A DNA stretch of 64,000 nt from Waterburya agarophytonicola KI4 (GCF_020640915.1 NZ_JADWDC010000005.1:1-64000), one strand, 5' to 3'; counted from the stretch's first letter, positions 1-9,840 are shown. Notes: generated by a model from the sequence alone, not told the origin. Made by a program: numbers and translations.

Positions 1-28
1 CCTTACGATTTCAGACTTTTAATAAAGC

Positions 29-166
29 TCAGATTATGACCGTCTGAAGTATAGATGTTGCCCATCCAGCAAAAAATGTGACTAATATGCCAAAGAGTAG
101 AAGTTTAATAGTTATGGGGGTTTGTAGAGGAATTCGGGATTTGAACATGGTTTTAGATTCAGACAT
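29..166 (-). CDS. Small single-pass membrane protein, unknown function
   Basis: An open frame of 45 residues runs from ATG (complement of 164-166) to TGA (complement of 29-31). The N-terminal half is polar and basic (MSESKTMFKSR). A hydrophobic stretch at about residues 22-43 (LLLFGILVTFFAGWATSILQTV) would span the membrane once. It lies about 110 bases downstream of trpB on the same strand, so it could share that transcript. I do not recognise the family. Its size and layout resemble small thylakoid or envelope subunits, but no specific match was recognised. It may be a chance frame, although the basic N-terminus followed by one hydrophobic helix argues for a real protein. Confidence 0.45.
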   Translation of the reverse strand: MSESKTMFKSRIPLQTPITIKLLLFGILVTFFAGWATSILQTVII

Positions 167-274
167 GATAGCTAATTCCCTTTTATTGTAGTCATCTTGC
201 AACTGAAAAAACTACCGCGTTTTCAACCATTTCTATTTTTCCTTATTCCTCTATTCCTGAAACGATTTGCTTAT

Positions 275-1507
275 TTAAAGTTTATCTCCCAGGTATTTAG
301 CCACTGTTTCAACATCTTTGTCGCCTCTTCCCGAACAGTTAAACACGATACGATGATTCCCTGTTAATTGAGGGCAAAGTTTTTCGAGATAGGCAAAAGC
401 GTGGGCGGTTTCCAAGGCGGGGATAATACCCTCTTGTTCGGATAACAAACGTAATGCGGCGATCGCTTCCAGATCTGTGACAGCATAATATTCTGCCCGT
501 TGAGTATCTTTAAGATAGCTATGTTCGGGGCCAACACCAGGATAATCTAGTCCCGCACTAATGGAATGAGCTTCAATAATTTGTCCTTGATTATCTTGCA
601 ATAAATAGCTCATCGCACCGTGTAATATTCCTGGGCTACCTTCGGTTAAAGTAGCAGCGTGTTTGCCCGAGGCGACACTTTCCCCCGCAGCTTCTACTCC
701 AATCATGCGGACGCTAGATTCGGGAATGAACTCATAAAACAAACCCATTGCGTTTGAACCCCCACCCACACAAGCAATTAAAATATCGGGTAGTCCGCCC
801 CATTTCTCCTCGCACTGCTGGCGGGTTTCTCTGCCAATTACAGCATGAAAGTCCCTGACCATCATAGGGTAAGGATGAGGCCCAGCGACCGAACCTAAAA
901 TATAATGAGTACTTTCAACATTAGTTACCCAGTCGCGAATTGCTTGACTGGTAGCATCTTTAAGCGTACCCGTACCAGCAGAAACGGGTTCTACTGTTGC
1001 TCCCAATAGACGCATCCGAAAGACATTAAGCTTTTGTCTCTCCATGTCTTCTACGCCCATGTAAATAATACATTCCAAACCAAAACGAGCGCAGACAGTA
1101 GCAGTTGCAACCCCATGCTGTCCCGCACCAGTTTCTGCGATAATGCGCTTTTTACCCATACGAATTGCCAATAAAGCTTGAGCTAGGGCATTATTAATTT
1201 TGTGCGCGCCTGTATGGTTTAGATCTTCTCGTTTGAGATAGATTTCGGGGGTAAAATCTGGGCGAGTATAATGTTGGCTAAGACGTTCGGCAAAATAGAG
1301 AGGATTTGCTCTACCGACATAATCTTTTAATAGTCCCTGTAATTCTTGAGTAAATTCAGGATCGTTTTTATATTTATTGTAAGCAGCTTCCAATTCCGCT
1401 AAAGCAGGCATCAAAGTTTCTGGAACATACTTACCACCATAAGGTCCAAAACGCCCTAGTTTATCGGGTACTGAGGTTGAAGTATTTTTGATGGGAGTAG
1501 CAGTCAT
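275..1507 (-). CDS. trpB: Tryptophan synthase beta subunit
   Basis: Catalyses the last step of tryptophan synthesis, condensing indole with L-serine using pyridoxal phosphate. It normally pairs with TrpA in the cytoplasm. The 410-residue product has the usual full length. It opens with the family signature [19 protein letters not shown] (residues 18-36), carries the PLP lysine in HKINNALAQ (Lys103) and the ETGAGQHG active-site loop (about 125-132). The glycine-rich phosphate-binding GGGSNA loop and the C-terminal CSGRGDKD motif are present. trpA is not in the window, so the trp genes are scattered here, as is common in cyanobacteria. The 110 bases upstream, before recJ, should hold its promoter. 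Confidence 0.97.
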   Translation of the reverse strand: MTATPIKNTSTSVPDKLGRFGPYGGKYVPETLMPALAELEAAYNKYKNDPEFTQELQGLLKDYVGRANPLYFAERLSQHYTRPDFTPEIYLKREDLNHTGAHKINNALAQALLAIRMGKKRIIAETGAGQHGVATATVCARFGLECIIYMGVEDMERQKLNVFRMRLLGATVEPVSAGTGTLKDATSQAIRDWVTNVESTHYILGSVAGPHPYPMMVRDFHAVIGRETRQQCEEKWGGLPDILIACVGGGSNAMGLFYEFIPESSVRMIGVEAAGESVASGKHAATLTEGSPGILHGAMSYLLQDNQGQIIEAHSISAGLDYPGVGPEHSYLKDTQRAEYYAVTDLEAIAALRLLSEQEGIIPALETAHAFAYLEKLCPQLTGNHRIVFNCSGRGDKDVETVAKYLGDKL

Positions 1508-1617
1508 AAAAGTTTTTCTAAGCTTAATTTATTGTGGGGGAAGTCAGGGGTTCTGATATCCCTGGTTAATGATTTATTATAAAGTGAATCAAAATCATTC
1601 TCTTGTTTTGCAGCGGA

Positions 1618-3696
1618 CTAATTATCTTCCGCGATCGCTTGTAAGGCAGCTTTGATTAACTGAAAATAAGGTGCTTGAGTCACATTAACTTCTTTTGCCT
1701 CATCTCTCGACTTGCCTAACAAACCAGTGGGATTTCCCTGACTGACTGCCAAAACATTGCCCCGATCGTTTCTGATCCGCAGTTCTTTGGGAGTTTTGCT
1801 GCATACATAGATTCTGCCACTATGAGTAAAAACTGCTTTTTGAATATTGTTTTGGATGGGTTTTTTAATTGGTTGATTTGTAGCAGAAATATTATTACTT
1901 GCTGGTGTTTGGGGCAATCTAACACCCACTAACTCTAATTCAATACTAGTATTACCCTGCCAATGGTTTTCTTGTAATTTATAAGCCAGATCCAAATATT
2001 CTGGTAACGGGCAATATTCCGCCCATCTCCAGGCTATAGCTTTGATTTTAGTTGATGAATTGGCTTCTTGTAGGGTTAGTTTGAGATGAATTTTTGCAGT
2101 TTTACCGATCGCTCTTTGTTCGACTACTCTAACATTCCGCGTCCAAAACACGGGGGGACTATTGCCAATTCCCCAAGGTTGCAAACCTTCTAACTGTTGG
2201 TATAGCTCAAAATCAATTTGGCTAAAACTAGCTTCCGCGTCTATCTTGACTAAAGGTTTGAGGTGTTCTACTTCTAGACATTTGTGAGCAAATTCCCTCA
2301 ATCTTTGCTTGACTGCTTCCAGATTTTCGGCTAAGAAACTAAAACCCCCTGCTGCGCGATGTCCGCCATATTTACCTAGCAAGTCGCCACAGTAATTAAG
2401 GGCATCAAATACATTAAATTCATCGATGCTGCGTGCCGATCCGCGAATCATTAATGGAGTTTTGTTTGCTTCTTTTTTTTCTTTTACTTCCTCTTCTTCC
2501 TCCTCATAAGTGCCAATAAAAACGGGTACGCCATAACGCTCGACTAAACGAGATGCGACAATGCCAATTACTCCATGATGCCAACCAGCCGATACTACTA
2601 CCAAAACTCGGCTTTCTTTCCAGGGAATTGGAGTAGATTCCACCAAAGCGATCGCTTCTTGTTCGATTTGTTCGCACAATTGACGGCGTTTGCGGTTAGT
2701 TTGTTCGCATTTATCCGCCCGTTCTAAGGCTATTTGAGGATCGTCTGTAGTCAATAGCTCAATTACCATTTGGGGGTCGCCAATCCGCCCGACAGCATTG
2801 ATTCTTGGCCCCAAACGAAAGCCAATATCATCGGGTTTCAATTGCTTTTGGGTTTCATTAATTTCTGCTACTTCCATTAGTGCCTGAATACCGACTAATT
2901 CCGAGTTAGGCAAGGCTCGCAAACCTCTTTTCAGCCAACGACGGTTAACTCCAACCAAGGGGGCGAGATCCGCAATCGTACCTAGAGTAAACAGTTCTAA
3001 AATAGGGTTAGTCAGACCTTTAATTTTGCCCAAACTTTGAGCAGTAGCGATCGCCACGACATAGGCAACTCCCACCCCTGCTAATCCTTTGTAGGGAGAA
3101 GTCTCAGATAACATTTTGGGGTTTAAGATAGCATCGGCGGGAGGCAATTTTTCGGGTAAGTCGTGGTGATCGGTAATAATCACGCTCAAACCCAATTCTA
3201 TCGCTCTGGCGATCGGTTCGTAAGCAGAAATACCATTATCTACAGTAAGGATCAAACCCACACCCTGTTCGGCGAATTCTTCCACAATACGCTCGTTGAT
3301 ACCGTAGCCGTCTTTCATCCGACTGGGGATAGCGTAATCTACTTTTGCCCCTAAATGTTTTAAGGCTCGCAATAATAGTGCGGTGCTAGTCATACCATCC
3401 GCATCATAATCCCCACAAATAGCAATTTGTTCCCCATCGGCGATCGCATTCTTAATCAACTCGACACTAGCTGCCAAATCTTTAAACTCAGACAAAGGGG
3501 AAGGCAAATCTTGAGATTCTGGCTCGATATATGTATGGGCTGCATCGGCAGTAGCAATATCGCGATTAATAATCACTTGAGCTACTAAAGGTAGTAAACC
3601 CGTCGAGACACTTAATTCTTTAGCAGTATCGGGGCTAGGGGTAGCAATTTGCCATCTTTGAGTAGGAAAGGATTGGCGGATCGAGCGATCGCTCAT
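1618..3696 (-). CDS. recJ: Single-stranded-DNA-specific exonuclease RecJ
   Basis: A 5'-3' single-strand DNA exonuclease of the DHH phosphoesterase superfamily, used in recombination and mismatch or base-excision repair. Metal-binding motifs are clear: CGDYDADGMTS (about 94-104), TVDNG (151-155) and ITDHHDLP (174-181), followed by the RINAVGRIGD segment and the DHHA1 motif GKYGGHRAAGGFS. At 692 residues it is longer than the E. coli protein. Part of the excess is an acidic-basic low-complexity insert (EEEEEEVKEKKEANK, about 400) between the catalytic parts, and there is an extended C-terminal OB-like and tail region. Such extensions are usual in cyanobacterial RecJ. It is upstream of trpB on the same strand, but the 110-base gap makes co-transcription uncertain. 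Confidence 0.95.
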   Translation of the reverse strand: MSDRSIRQSFPTQRWQIATPSPDTAKELSVSTGLLPLVAQVIINRDIATADAAHTYIEPESQDLPSPLSEFKDLAASVELIKNAIADGEQIAICGDYDADGMTSTALLLRALKHLGAKVDYAIPSRMKDGYGINERIVEEFAEQGVGLILTVDNGISAYEPIARAIELGLSVIITDHHDLPEKLPPADAILNPKMLSETSPYKGLAGVGVAYVVAIATAQSLGKIKGLTNPILELFTLGTIADLAPLVGVNRRWLKRGLRALPNSELVGIQALMEVAEINETQKQLKPDDIGFRLGPRINAVGRIGDPQMVIELLTTDDPQIALERADKCEQTNRKRRQLCEQIEQEAIALVESTPIPWKESRVLVVVSAGWHHGVIGIVASRLVERYGVPVFIGTYEEEEEEVKEKKEANKTPLMIRGSARSIDEFNVFDALNYCGDLLGKYGGHRAAGGFSFLAENLEAVKQRLREFAHKCLEVEHLKPLVKIDAEASFSQIDFELYQQLEGLQPWGIGNSPPVFWTRNVRVVEQRAIGKTAKIHLKLTLQEANSSTKIKAIAWRWAEYCPLPEYLDLAYKLQENHWQGNTSIELELVGVRLPQTPASNNISATNQPIKKPIQNNIQKAVFTHSGRIYVCSKTPKELRIRNDRGNVLAVSQGNPTGLLGKSRDEAKEVNVTQAPYFQLIKAALQAIAEDN

Positions 3697-3741
3697 TATT
3701 CAGTTATATATACAGGGGCGATTAGCAGTATAACAATTAAA

Positions 3742-5286
3742 TTAAAAGCGATCGACAGTAGTCTCGAATTGGGATCGCCTTTCAAATTGTTCGTCAATTT
3801 CTAGATCGGATTCGATTAATGGCTTGATTTGCTTTTCCCAATCACGACCAATTTGCACTGTAATATCTGATTGTAGATATCCCGTACTTTCAACCACTAC
3901 TTCCCCCACGCCTAAAACAGATTTTACTTCTTCGGCTGCTTTGTCATCTCCAGATTGAGCAATGACTCTAGTTTTGGGTAAAGGATTTTGCCAATTTTTA
4001 GTAGCAAATACTCTTCTATAACCTGCTCCTCGAAGAGCATCCAATGCAGACTGCAATACCTGTTGATCTTTAGTACTATCCTGCACCGCAATTCGTATTC
4101 GGGGGTTAGTGACATTAAAACGATTGTCTAAACTGGCATATGTGTTGCGAACATTATTGTTATATTCTTTTTCGTAGGAAGGTAAATTAAAATGACTAAC
4201 CATTAGCTTGTTTATACCTTCGTAGTTGGGCAACCAATAGCTAACAGGCTCGTCTCCACTATTAAAATCTCCTGGTAACATCATCATATTGATATGAGAT
4301 CTATCTCTTTGAGAAGCAAAATTAGCCAGTGCCATCAACTCCCTAACAGTTAGGTTGGTATCGAGATGAGATTGAATTACTGAAAGTATTTTGGGAATCT
4401 TAACTACAGTTGCGGGTTTGAGAGTTTGCTCTACTGTAGAACGCATCAACATTTGCTGTCGTTGTACTCGTGATATATCGCCATATTCATCATAACGATA
4501 GCGCAGAAACTGCATCGCTTTATCGCCATCCAAGTGCTGAATGCCTTTTTTGAGGTCGATATAAAGGTGTTGGCTAAAATCTGTATACTTCATATCTTTG
4601 GGTACATTAACCGTCACGCCACCCAAAGCATCAATTAGTTTTTCTACCCCTTGGACATTAACCCGCACATAGCGATCTATATTGATTCCCCCCAGTAGCT
4701 CGCTAGCCGTAGAAGCTGCCAAAGCGGGGCCGCCATACTCGTTGGCGTGATTTATTTTTCTAACCCCATGTCCGTCAATATAAATACGAGTGTCTCTGGG
4801 GATGGATAATACCGATACTTTTTCTTTCTTGGGATCGAACCGTAGGAGCAACATACTATCGCTCAAACCATCAAAGGAATTAACTAGATGCAGATAACCA
4901 ACATCTTGTTTTTCATAATCTATTCCCTTTTTATCCAGATCGGAGGTAATTACTTTGATGCCTAGTACAAGAACATTTACGGGACGGTCTAGTTCTGGTA
5001 GGGTAAGATTCTTCACACTGACAGTTTTTTCTTGACTAAAAACTTTTTGTTCTTCAGGACTCAACTCTACCTTTTGTAGAGGAGAGGCGGTAGATAGAGC
5101 AACAGCTAGAAATGCACCTACTCCCGCTGATACTAGAGAAACACCCGCTAAACCTAAACCGACTAGAATTGCTCTTCTCTTATTCAATTTCCGTTTTTTA
5201 ATGGTTGGATGATAGTTAATTGAATCAACCCTAGCAGAGGAATTTCTGCCTGAAGGGTTGGTTTGATAAGCTTTTCTAATTGGCAC
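3742..5286 (-). CDS. LytR-CpsA-Psr (LCP) family cell-envelope polymer ligase
   Basis: LCP proteins transfer undecaprenyl-linked glycopolymers to peptidoglycan or a similar acceptor outside the membrane. The 514-residue product has a basic cytoplasmic N-terminus, one transmembrane helix at about 38-66 (LVGLGLAGVSLVSAGVGAFLAVAL), then an LCP catalytic domain. Visible LCP motifs are DSMLLLRFDP, SIPRDTRIYIDGHGVRKINHANEYGG and FLRYRYDEYGDISRVQRQQ, whose Arg and Asp residues bind the lipid pyrophosphate. A C-terminal LytR_C-like domain follows at about 395-485 (IRIAVQDSTKDQQVLQSALDALRGAGY). Lying a few kilobases from an EPS locus, it could attach a surface glycan, but the partner polymer is not shown by the sequence. 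The next gene upstream, at 5537-5911, is on the same strand. Confidence 0.9.
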   Translation of the reverse strand: MPIRKAYQTNPSGRNSSARVDSINYHPTIKKRKLNKRRAILVGLGLAGVSLVSAGVGAFLAVALSTASPLQKVELSPEEQKVFSQEKTVSVKNLTLPELDRPVNVLVLGIKVITSDLDKKGIDYEKQDVGYLHLVNSFDGLSDSMLLLRFDPKKEKVSVLSIPRDTRIYIDGHGVRKINHANEYGGPALAASTASELLGGINIDRYVRVNVQGVEKLIDALGGVTVNVPKDMKYTDFSQHLYIDLKKGIQHLDGDKAMQFLRYRYDEYGDISRVQRQQMLMRSTVEQTLKPATVVKIPKILSVIQSHLDTNLTVRELMALANFASQRDRSHINMMMLPGDFNSGDEPVSYWLPNYEGINKLMVSHFNLPSYEKEYNNNVRNTYASLDNRFNVTNPRIRIAVQDSTKDQQVLQSALDALRGAGYRRVFATKNWQNPLPKTRVIAQSGDDKAAEEVKSVLGVGEVVVESTGYLQSDITVQIGRDWEKQIKPLIESDLEIDEQFERRSQFETTVDRF

Positions 5287-5496
5287 TCTCTCGCCCTCAT
5301 GCTAAATAAAAATTAATTATGTTTTTAAAAGAAAATTAAGATATCTATATACACAAATGTAATTCAATTAATATTAACAGCTATTTGTTAGTAAAAATAC
5401 TTAGAGCAGAAATTATTGTCTGATAGACCGTATACTCTACCGCGATTGTATTTGATTTTAACTTTTTCACTAAAGTAACGACAGTTTAAATTAGTG

Positions 5497-5536
5497 GCAA
5501 CCACAAGATACATAACTTCGTCATGTTGGTGGTTGC
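5497..5536 (-). terminator. Inverted repeat right after the 5537-5911 gene
   Basis: GCAACCAC (5497-5504) pairs perfectly with GTGGTTGC (5529-5536). A second inner helix (CATAAC with GTCATG, one G-U pair) can form inside the loop. The structure starts immediately after the stop codon of the minus-strand gene. There is no clean T-run on the far side, so it may be a weak or RNA-stabilising hairpin rather than a classical intrinsic terminator. Confidence 0.4.
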
Positions 5537-5911
5537 TTATAAAACTCGATCTATTTTATCTGTTGACGACAAGCTTTTATGACTCAAGCGAGACATTAAG
5601 AATATACAAGCTACAAAATAGGCTGTAGTCAAAATAGTATTGGCATAAAGCAAGCGAAAAGCAACAATTCCAGTAGTATTAGAGGCACCTAAAGAAAGGG
5701 AAGTATATGAGATTAACCAAATTAAAACTAAATTAAGAGACAGACGACTGGCTTTTTTTTCTGACCGATGTTCTGCTAAATTGCTCTCATTGTTTGGTTG
5801 GGGTCGATACAATGTCCAAACAGCAGGAATAACCCCTACAACAGGTAATAAGTAAATCCATAGTTTGAGATGTCGCTCTATTTTTTGGGAATTTAATAAT
5901 CGGTTATTCAT
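5537..5911 (-). CDS. Conserved-type small membrane protein, function unknown
   Basis: A 124-residue protein with a basic N-terminus (NNRLLNSQKIERHLKLW), a first hydrophobic helix at about 17-33 (IYLLPVVGVIPAVWTLY), a polar Glu/Arg/Lys-rich loop, and two more hydrophobic stretches at about 57-76 and 84-107. The N-terminal R-H-L-K-L-W-I-Y-L-L-P-V-V-G-V-I-P block resembles small membrane proteins found next to LCP genes in cyanobacteria, from memory only. It precedes the LCP gene on the same strand by 250 bases. Its start codon is only 15 bases from the divergent mobA start. No enzymatic motif is visible. Confidence 0.65.
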   Translation of the reverse strand: MNNRLLNSQKIERHLKLWIYLLPVVGVIPAVWTLYRPQPNNESNLAEHRSEKKASRLSLNLVLIWLISYTSLSLGASNTTGIVAFRLLYANTILTTAYFVACIFLMSRLSHKSLSSTDKIDRVL

Positions 5912-5926
5912 GGATATTTTTGCTGA

Positions 5927-6553
5927 ATGATGAATGAAAATGGGACAACCGAATTAATTGAGCATGAAATTACCGCCATTGTCTTGGCAGGGGGAGAAAG
6001 CTCTCGCATGGGACGAGATAAAGCTCTTCTAAATATGGGTGAGAATACATTGTTGTCTCATGTTTGTTTGATTGCTCTAGAAGTTGCTACTAAGGTTTAT
6101 GTGGTAACTCCCTGGATTGAAAAATATCAATCTATTTTGCCTCCAAATTGTCAACTAGTTAAAGAGGAATTGGTTTTAAATACAAGATCTAATACGCCTA
6201 TTATTGGCTTTCATCAAGCTTTACAGCTAGTTCAAACAGAGTGGGTATTATTACTGGCGTGCGATCTACCTTACTTATCCTCGTTTCAAGTAAAACAGTG
6301 GTCGAAAACTTTGGCAACAGTATTACCCACAGAAATTGCTCTTTTACCACGTCATCCCAAAGGTTGGGAGACTTTGTGCGGTTTTTATCGTAGCAACGCT
6401 AGATCCTCCCTAAAATTTTATCTAGACAATGGTGGTCGGTCTTTTCAAGGTTGGTTGAAAAATCTTGCGGTCAGAGAGTTGAAAATGAGCGATCGCACTT
6501 GTTTGTTTAATTGTAATACTCCCGCAGATTGGAAATTGATTAGCGATCGCTAA
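5927..6553 (+). CDS. mobA: Molybdenum cofactor guanylyltransferase
   Basis: Transfers GMP from GTP to molybdopterin to form the guanine-dinucleotide cofactor used by nitrate reductase and related enzymes. The nucleotidyltransferase signature LAGGESSRMGRDKALL (about 20-35) binds the nucleotide. The Mg-binding Asp lies in LLACDLPYLSS (about 105). The length of 208 is usual. Two ATG codons are adjacent (5927 and 5930) and there is no obvious Shine-Dalgarno sequence. The starts of this gene and of the divergent 5537-5911 gene are separated by only 15 bases, so the promoters must overlap the opposite coding region or one start is wrong. The catalytic motif begins so early that mobA cannot start much later. 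Confidence 0.9.
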   Translation: MMNENGTTELIEHEITAIVLAGGESSRMGRDKALLNMGENTLLSHVCLIALEVATKVYVVTPWIEKYQSILPPNCQLVKEELVLNTRSNTPIIGFHQALQLVQTEWVLLLACDLPYLSSFQVKQWSKTLATVLPTEIALLPRHPKGWETLCGFYRSNARSSLKFYLDNGGRSFQGWLKNLAVRELKMSDRTCLFNCNTPADWKLISDR

Positions 6554-6571
6554 TAGCTTCTGGTTTCAGTT

Positions 6572-6610
6572 GTTTGAGATAGAGGAGATCGAATTCTCTA
6601 CTTCTCAAAC
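6572..6610. repeat. Long hairpin between mobA and rodA
   Basis: GTTTGAGATAGAG (6572-6584) pairs with CTCTA (6596-6600) and, after a two-base bulge, TCTCAAAC (6603-6610), giving about 13 base pairs around an 11-base loop. It begins 18 bases after the mobA stop. No T-run follows, so it could be a terminator lacking a U-tract, a stability hairpin, or part of the rodA leader. Confidence 0.4.
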
Positions 6611-6739
6611 CCACAAGTCGATGTAGACAAAGACTGCTTCAGATATTTGTTTGTTAGGGTTGTCAAACTGAAAATAGTCGATAGAATCGGAAATAGTGAA
6701 ATAGTATTGTCCTCATGGGATAGTTATTCTTAAAAATAA

Positions 6740-8047
6740 ATGGCGATCGAATCTCGTACCCAGTCTAGAAAGACTAATAGTCCTCAAGTCAAGCTGCAAT
6801 ATTTCGGACAATCTATTTGGTCGCTAATTCTATCCTGGCAAAGATTGGATTGGGTTTTGTTGATATCTATAATGGTATTAACCACATTTGGCGGTTTGAC
6901 AATCTACAGTACGGAATTAGGAGAAAGACACGACTATAGTTATCAACATTGGACAATTAGCATTCTGGGTTTAGTTGTCGTTATGGTGTTGTCTCGTTGG
7001 CGTTATCAGATATTGTTGCGTTGGTATTGGTTGATTTATGCTTTAACCAATATTTCTTTGATTGCCGTAATGATAACAGGGGTAACTGCTAAAGGCGCGC
7101 AACGCTGGATTGCGATCGCAGGATTTAACGTCCAGCCTTCTGAGTTTGCCAAAATTGGCATGGTGATTGTCTTAGCAGCACTATTACACGACCGAGACGC
7201 AGCAGATCTTAAAACAGTGATCCGCACCCTAGCAATTACTGCCATTCCTTGGGCGTTAGTTTTTTTGCAGCCAGATTTGGGGACTTCCTTGGTTTTTGGG
7301 GTAATGCTAATTAGTATGCTCTATTGGGCGAATGCTAAAACAGGTTGGTTGATTTTGATGATTTCCCCCTTATTTTCGGCAATTCTTTATCATTTGTATC
7401 TCCCTGGTTGGGTCATGTGGGTTTTAAGCGTGGCGGGAATTACTTGGCTGACTTTACCCTCAAAAGTTGTTTCTACCCTAAGTGCGGTGGCGATTAATTT
7501 GGGTGCGGTGGAATTAGGTAATTTTTTCTGGGGGCTCTTGAAAGACTATCAAAAAGCCCGATTGATTATGTTCCTCGATCCCGAACAAGATCCTCTGGGA
7601 GGTGGCTATCATTTAATTCAATCTCGTATTGCCATTGGTGCTGGGAAAATGTGGGGACAAGGATGGCATCAAGGAACGCAAACGCAGCTTGATTTTATTC
7701 CCGAACAGCATACAGACTTCATTTTTTCGGCGGTGGGGGAAGAATTTGGCTTTGTTGGCAGTATTGTTTTGTTGGGGGTGTTATGGCTCATTTGTATGCG
7801 CCTAGTTTGGATTGCTTGTACTGCTAAGGATAACTTTGGTTCATTGCTGGCGATCGGAATTCTGGCGATCGTCGCTTTCCAAGTAGTAATCAATCTCAGC
7901 ATGACAATTGGACTTGCTCCTATTACGGGTATTCCCTTACCCTGGATGAGTTACGGGCGATCTTCTTTGCTTTCAGGATTTTTAAGTATTGGTATCGTGG
8001 AATCAGTTGCCAATCATCGAGAAATAAAAACTAGGCGTTCTTATTAA
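6740..8047 (+). CDS. rodA: RodA/FtsW-type SEDS peptidoglycan polymerase
   Basis: SEDS proteins polymerise lipid II glycan strands together with a class B PBP; RodA serves lateral wall growth and FtsW septation. The 435-residue product is polytopic, with about ten hydrophobic segments. Family motifs are AKGAQRWIAIAGFNVQPSEFAK (about 116-137), FLQPDLGTSL (about 175-184), the catalytic-loop region EQHTDFIFSAVGEEFGFVGS (about 323-342) and GLAPITGIPLPWMSYGRSS (about 393-411). Most family members have SYGGSS, so the Arg here departs from the common form. The FtsW alternative is less likely because no division genes are adjacent. ATG at 6740; there is no convincing ribosome site. Confidence 0.88.
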   Translation: MAIESRTQSRKTNSPQVKLQYFGQSIWSLILSWQRLDWVLLISIMVLTTFGGLTIYSTELGERHDYSYQHWTISILGLVVVMVLSRWRYQILLRWYWLIYALTNISLIAVMITGVTAKGAQRWIAIAGFNVQPSEFAKIGMVIVLAALLHDRDAADLKTVIRTLAITAIPWALVFLQPDLGTSLVFGVMLISMLYWANAKTGWLILMISPLFSAILYHLYLPGWVMWVLSVAGITWLTLPSKVVSTLSAVAINLGAVELGNFFWGLLKDYQKARLIMFLDPEQDPLGGGYHLIQSRIAIGAGKMWGQGWHQGTQTQLDFIPEQHTDFIFSAVGEEFGFVGSIVLLGVLWLICMRLVWIACTAKDNFGSLLAIGILAIVAFQVVINLSMTIGLAPITGIPLPWMSYGRSSLLSGFLSIGIVESVANHREIKTRRSY

Positions 8048-8070
8048 GAGAATATTTAAACCCTGATTAT

Positions 8071-8865
8071 TTACCAATCATTGTTAGTTTCGTAGCCGAG
8101 CTTAATTAGAACATCTCCAAATATTTGTTTGAACTCTTGTTTGTGGCGATCGCCAAATATTTCTCGCCACTCCCCCGTTCGACCAGAACGAAGATGAGAC
8201 TTTTGATTGACTATTCCTTTTTTACGTCTACTTTGATTTTTGAAACTAAATTTATCAGCAATTCCAAGGCAATTCTGAATTGCTTCTTCATTAAAACCAT
8301 AGTGTCGAAAAATTTTAGCAAAAACGGCTGATTCGTTTGTAATTAGATCTTCGTATTTAAACTCAATAAAGTGTGGATTGTTATAATTCCAGCGAGACAT
8401 TTCTTCGATCGTTTCTTGGGAAGTCCCCCTCATTTCTGCTAGTAAACCTTCTTCCCGATTGAAAGAATGAAGATATTGTTGATAAGTCAAATTCTTCAAG
8501 TTTTTGCGAGGAATGTGCGCCCATTCTTCTTTTGTCCACAAATGATAAAAATACCCCGATATAATGATATCTCGCGGGTCACGAATCATATGAGAGCCGA
8601 TGTAGTCGGGCAGCTTTGCTACGTCTACCCGACTCATATACTCCATAAAAATATCTGTGTCCCTTCTGAGATCGCTTTGGATGGAATTTTGAAAATTTAA
8701 GCCATAATATCTAGCGATACTTCTCAAGATTCTAATAAACCAGGCAGTACCCACTTTGTGATAACAGCAGTGGACGATTAATTTTTTCTCACTGTCATCA
8801 ATGAAAGGAGTTCTAAATTTTTGCTTGACTGTAGACTCTAAAGGCGTGTAAAACAGGGGTAACAT
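8071..8865 (-). CDS. PAPS-dependent sulfotransferase
   Basis: Likely transfers sulfate from 3'-phosphoadenylyl sulfate to a sugar hydroxyl. The 5'-phosphosulfate-binding loop is visible as CCYHKVGTAWFIRIL (about 33-47). The 3'-phosphate-binding motif is visible as IRDPRDIIISGYFYH (about 94-108), with the conserved Arg and Ser. A later KYEDLI segment and a Gly-Arg-rich RKKGIVNQKSHLRSGRTGEWR stretch match the C-terminal end of this fold, where the RxGxxGxW element binds the cofactor. The length of 264 is typical. No signal peptide is seen, so it would act in the cytoplasm on activated or lipid-linked sugars. Its place at the edge of the polysaccharide locus suggests that the product is sulfated. 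The acceptor is not known. Confidence 0.87.
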   Translation of the reverse strand: MLPLFYTPLESTVKQKFRTPFIDDSEKKLIVHCCYHKVGTAWFIRILRSIARYYGLNFQNSIQSDLRRDTDIFMEYMSRVDVAKLPDYIGSHMIRDPRDIIISGYFYHLWTKEEWAHIPRKNLKNLTYQQYLHSFNREEGLLAEMRGTSQETIEEMSRWNYNNPHFIEFKYEDLITNESAVFAKIFRHYGFNEEAIQNCLGIADKFSFKNQSRRKKGIVNQKSHLRSGRTGEWREIFGDRHKQEFKQIFGDVLIKLGYETNNDW

Positions 8866-9033
8866 GATGATAGTTAGTTCAAACCAGCCTCAAAGTTAAT
8901 ACTAGATATATCTAAATATAAATCATACATACTAATTTGAGATCCTTGCTTCTTTCACACTTCAGTTAAAGACAATTTTGTAAAGACAACGTGAAGAGAT
9001 CGGAAAAAACTTGACTAAACTGGTCATATTTAC

Positions 9034-9840
9034 TTACCCATAAGACTCTATTTTCTCTTTCCCATCAGGCATTGTAGGAGCGAATTTTCTCAAGCCTATA
9101 TATTGTTGGAAGATATGCCACAAATAAAGAGGATTGAGAATAGCATAACGCTGCCACAATCTTTTTGGCTCTTGAGTCAGACGGAAAAACCATTCCAAAC
9201 CTGCATCTTGCATCCATTTAGGAGCTTGGGGTAAAGTTCCAGCATGAAAATCAAAAGCAGCACCGACAGCCAGAATTGGAATATTGAGCAAGTTACGGTA
9301 TTCATAAGCCCAAGTTTCTTGTCTCGGACAACCCAATCCTAAGAAAACAGCACTTGCACCCGAATCTTTAATTCGTTGTACCAATGCCAACCTTTCAGAT
9401 TCGTCAAGTCTTCTAAATTTGGAAGCTTCCATGCCCGCAATTTTTAACCCAGGATACATTTGAGCCAAATTGTGAGCGAACTTTTCGAGAGTTTCTGTCT
9501 TACTACCATAAAGGTAGATGCTCAAGCCCTCTTTAGTTAATGATTCTGCTACTTTTAAGGTTAAGTTGGGTCCGTATACGCGATCGGGTAGTTCCTTGCC
9601 GTGCAACCAAGACAATGCCCATCGAACGGGCTGCCCGTCGGGTACGACTAGATCCAAGCCATTCAATCGTCTAGCATGAACCCGATCTAGAAATCCCGTC
9701 ATTACACCGTGTACGGCTAAAGCACTTACAGAACAAGCTTCTTTGGTTTTAGCTGCCGAAACAATGCGATCAACGGCAGAATCATAATCTACCGCATTGA
9801 TATTAATTCCTAATATAGAATGTTTTCCTTGGTCAATCAT
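9034..9840 (-). CDS. WecG/TagA/CpsF family glycosyltransferase (GT26)
   Basis: Transfers a sugar such as N-acetylmannosamine or its uronate to a lipid-linked acceptor on the inner face of the membrane. The 268-residue product shows the family pattern: [17 protein letters not shown] near the start, [17 protein letters not shown] (about 84-100), [27 protein letters not shown], and [15 protein letters not shown] (about 165-179), with the conserved Gln-Glu. A C-terminal [18 protein letters not shown] amphipathic tail probably binds the membrane. Its ATG overlaps the stop of the upstream epimerase gene by four bases, indicating coupled translation, so the two likely act on the same sugar. Confidence 0.93.
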   Translation of the reverse strand: MIDQGKHSILGININAVDYDSAVDRIVSAAKTKEACSVSALAVHGVMTGFLDRVHARRLNGLDLVVPDGQPVRWALSWLHGKELPDRVYGPNLTLKVAESLTKEGLSIYLYGSKTETLEKFAHNLAQMYPGLKIAGMEASKFRRLDESERLALVQRIKDSGASAVFLGLGCPRQETWAYEYRNLLNIPILAVGAAFDFHAGTLPQAPKWMQDAGLEWFFRLTQEPKRLWQRYAILNPLYLWHIFQQYIGLRKFAPTMPDGKEKIESYG

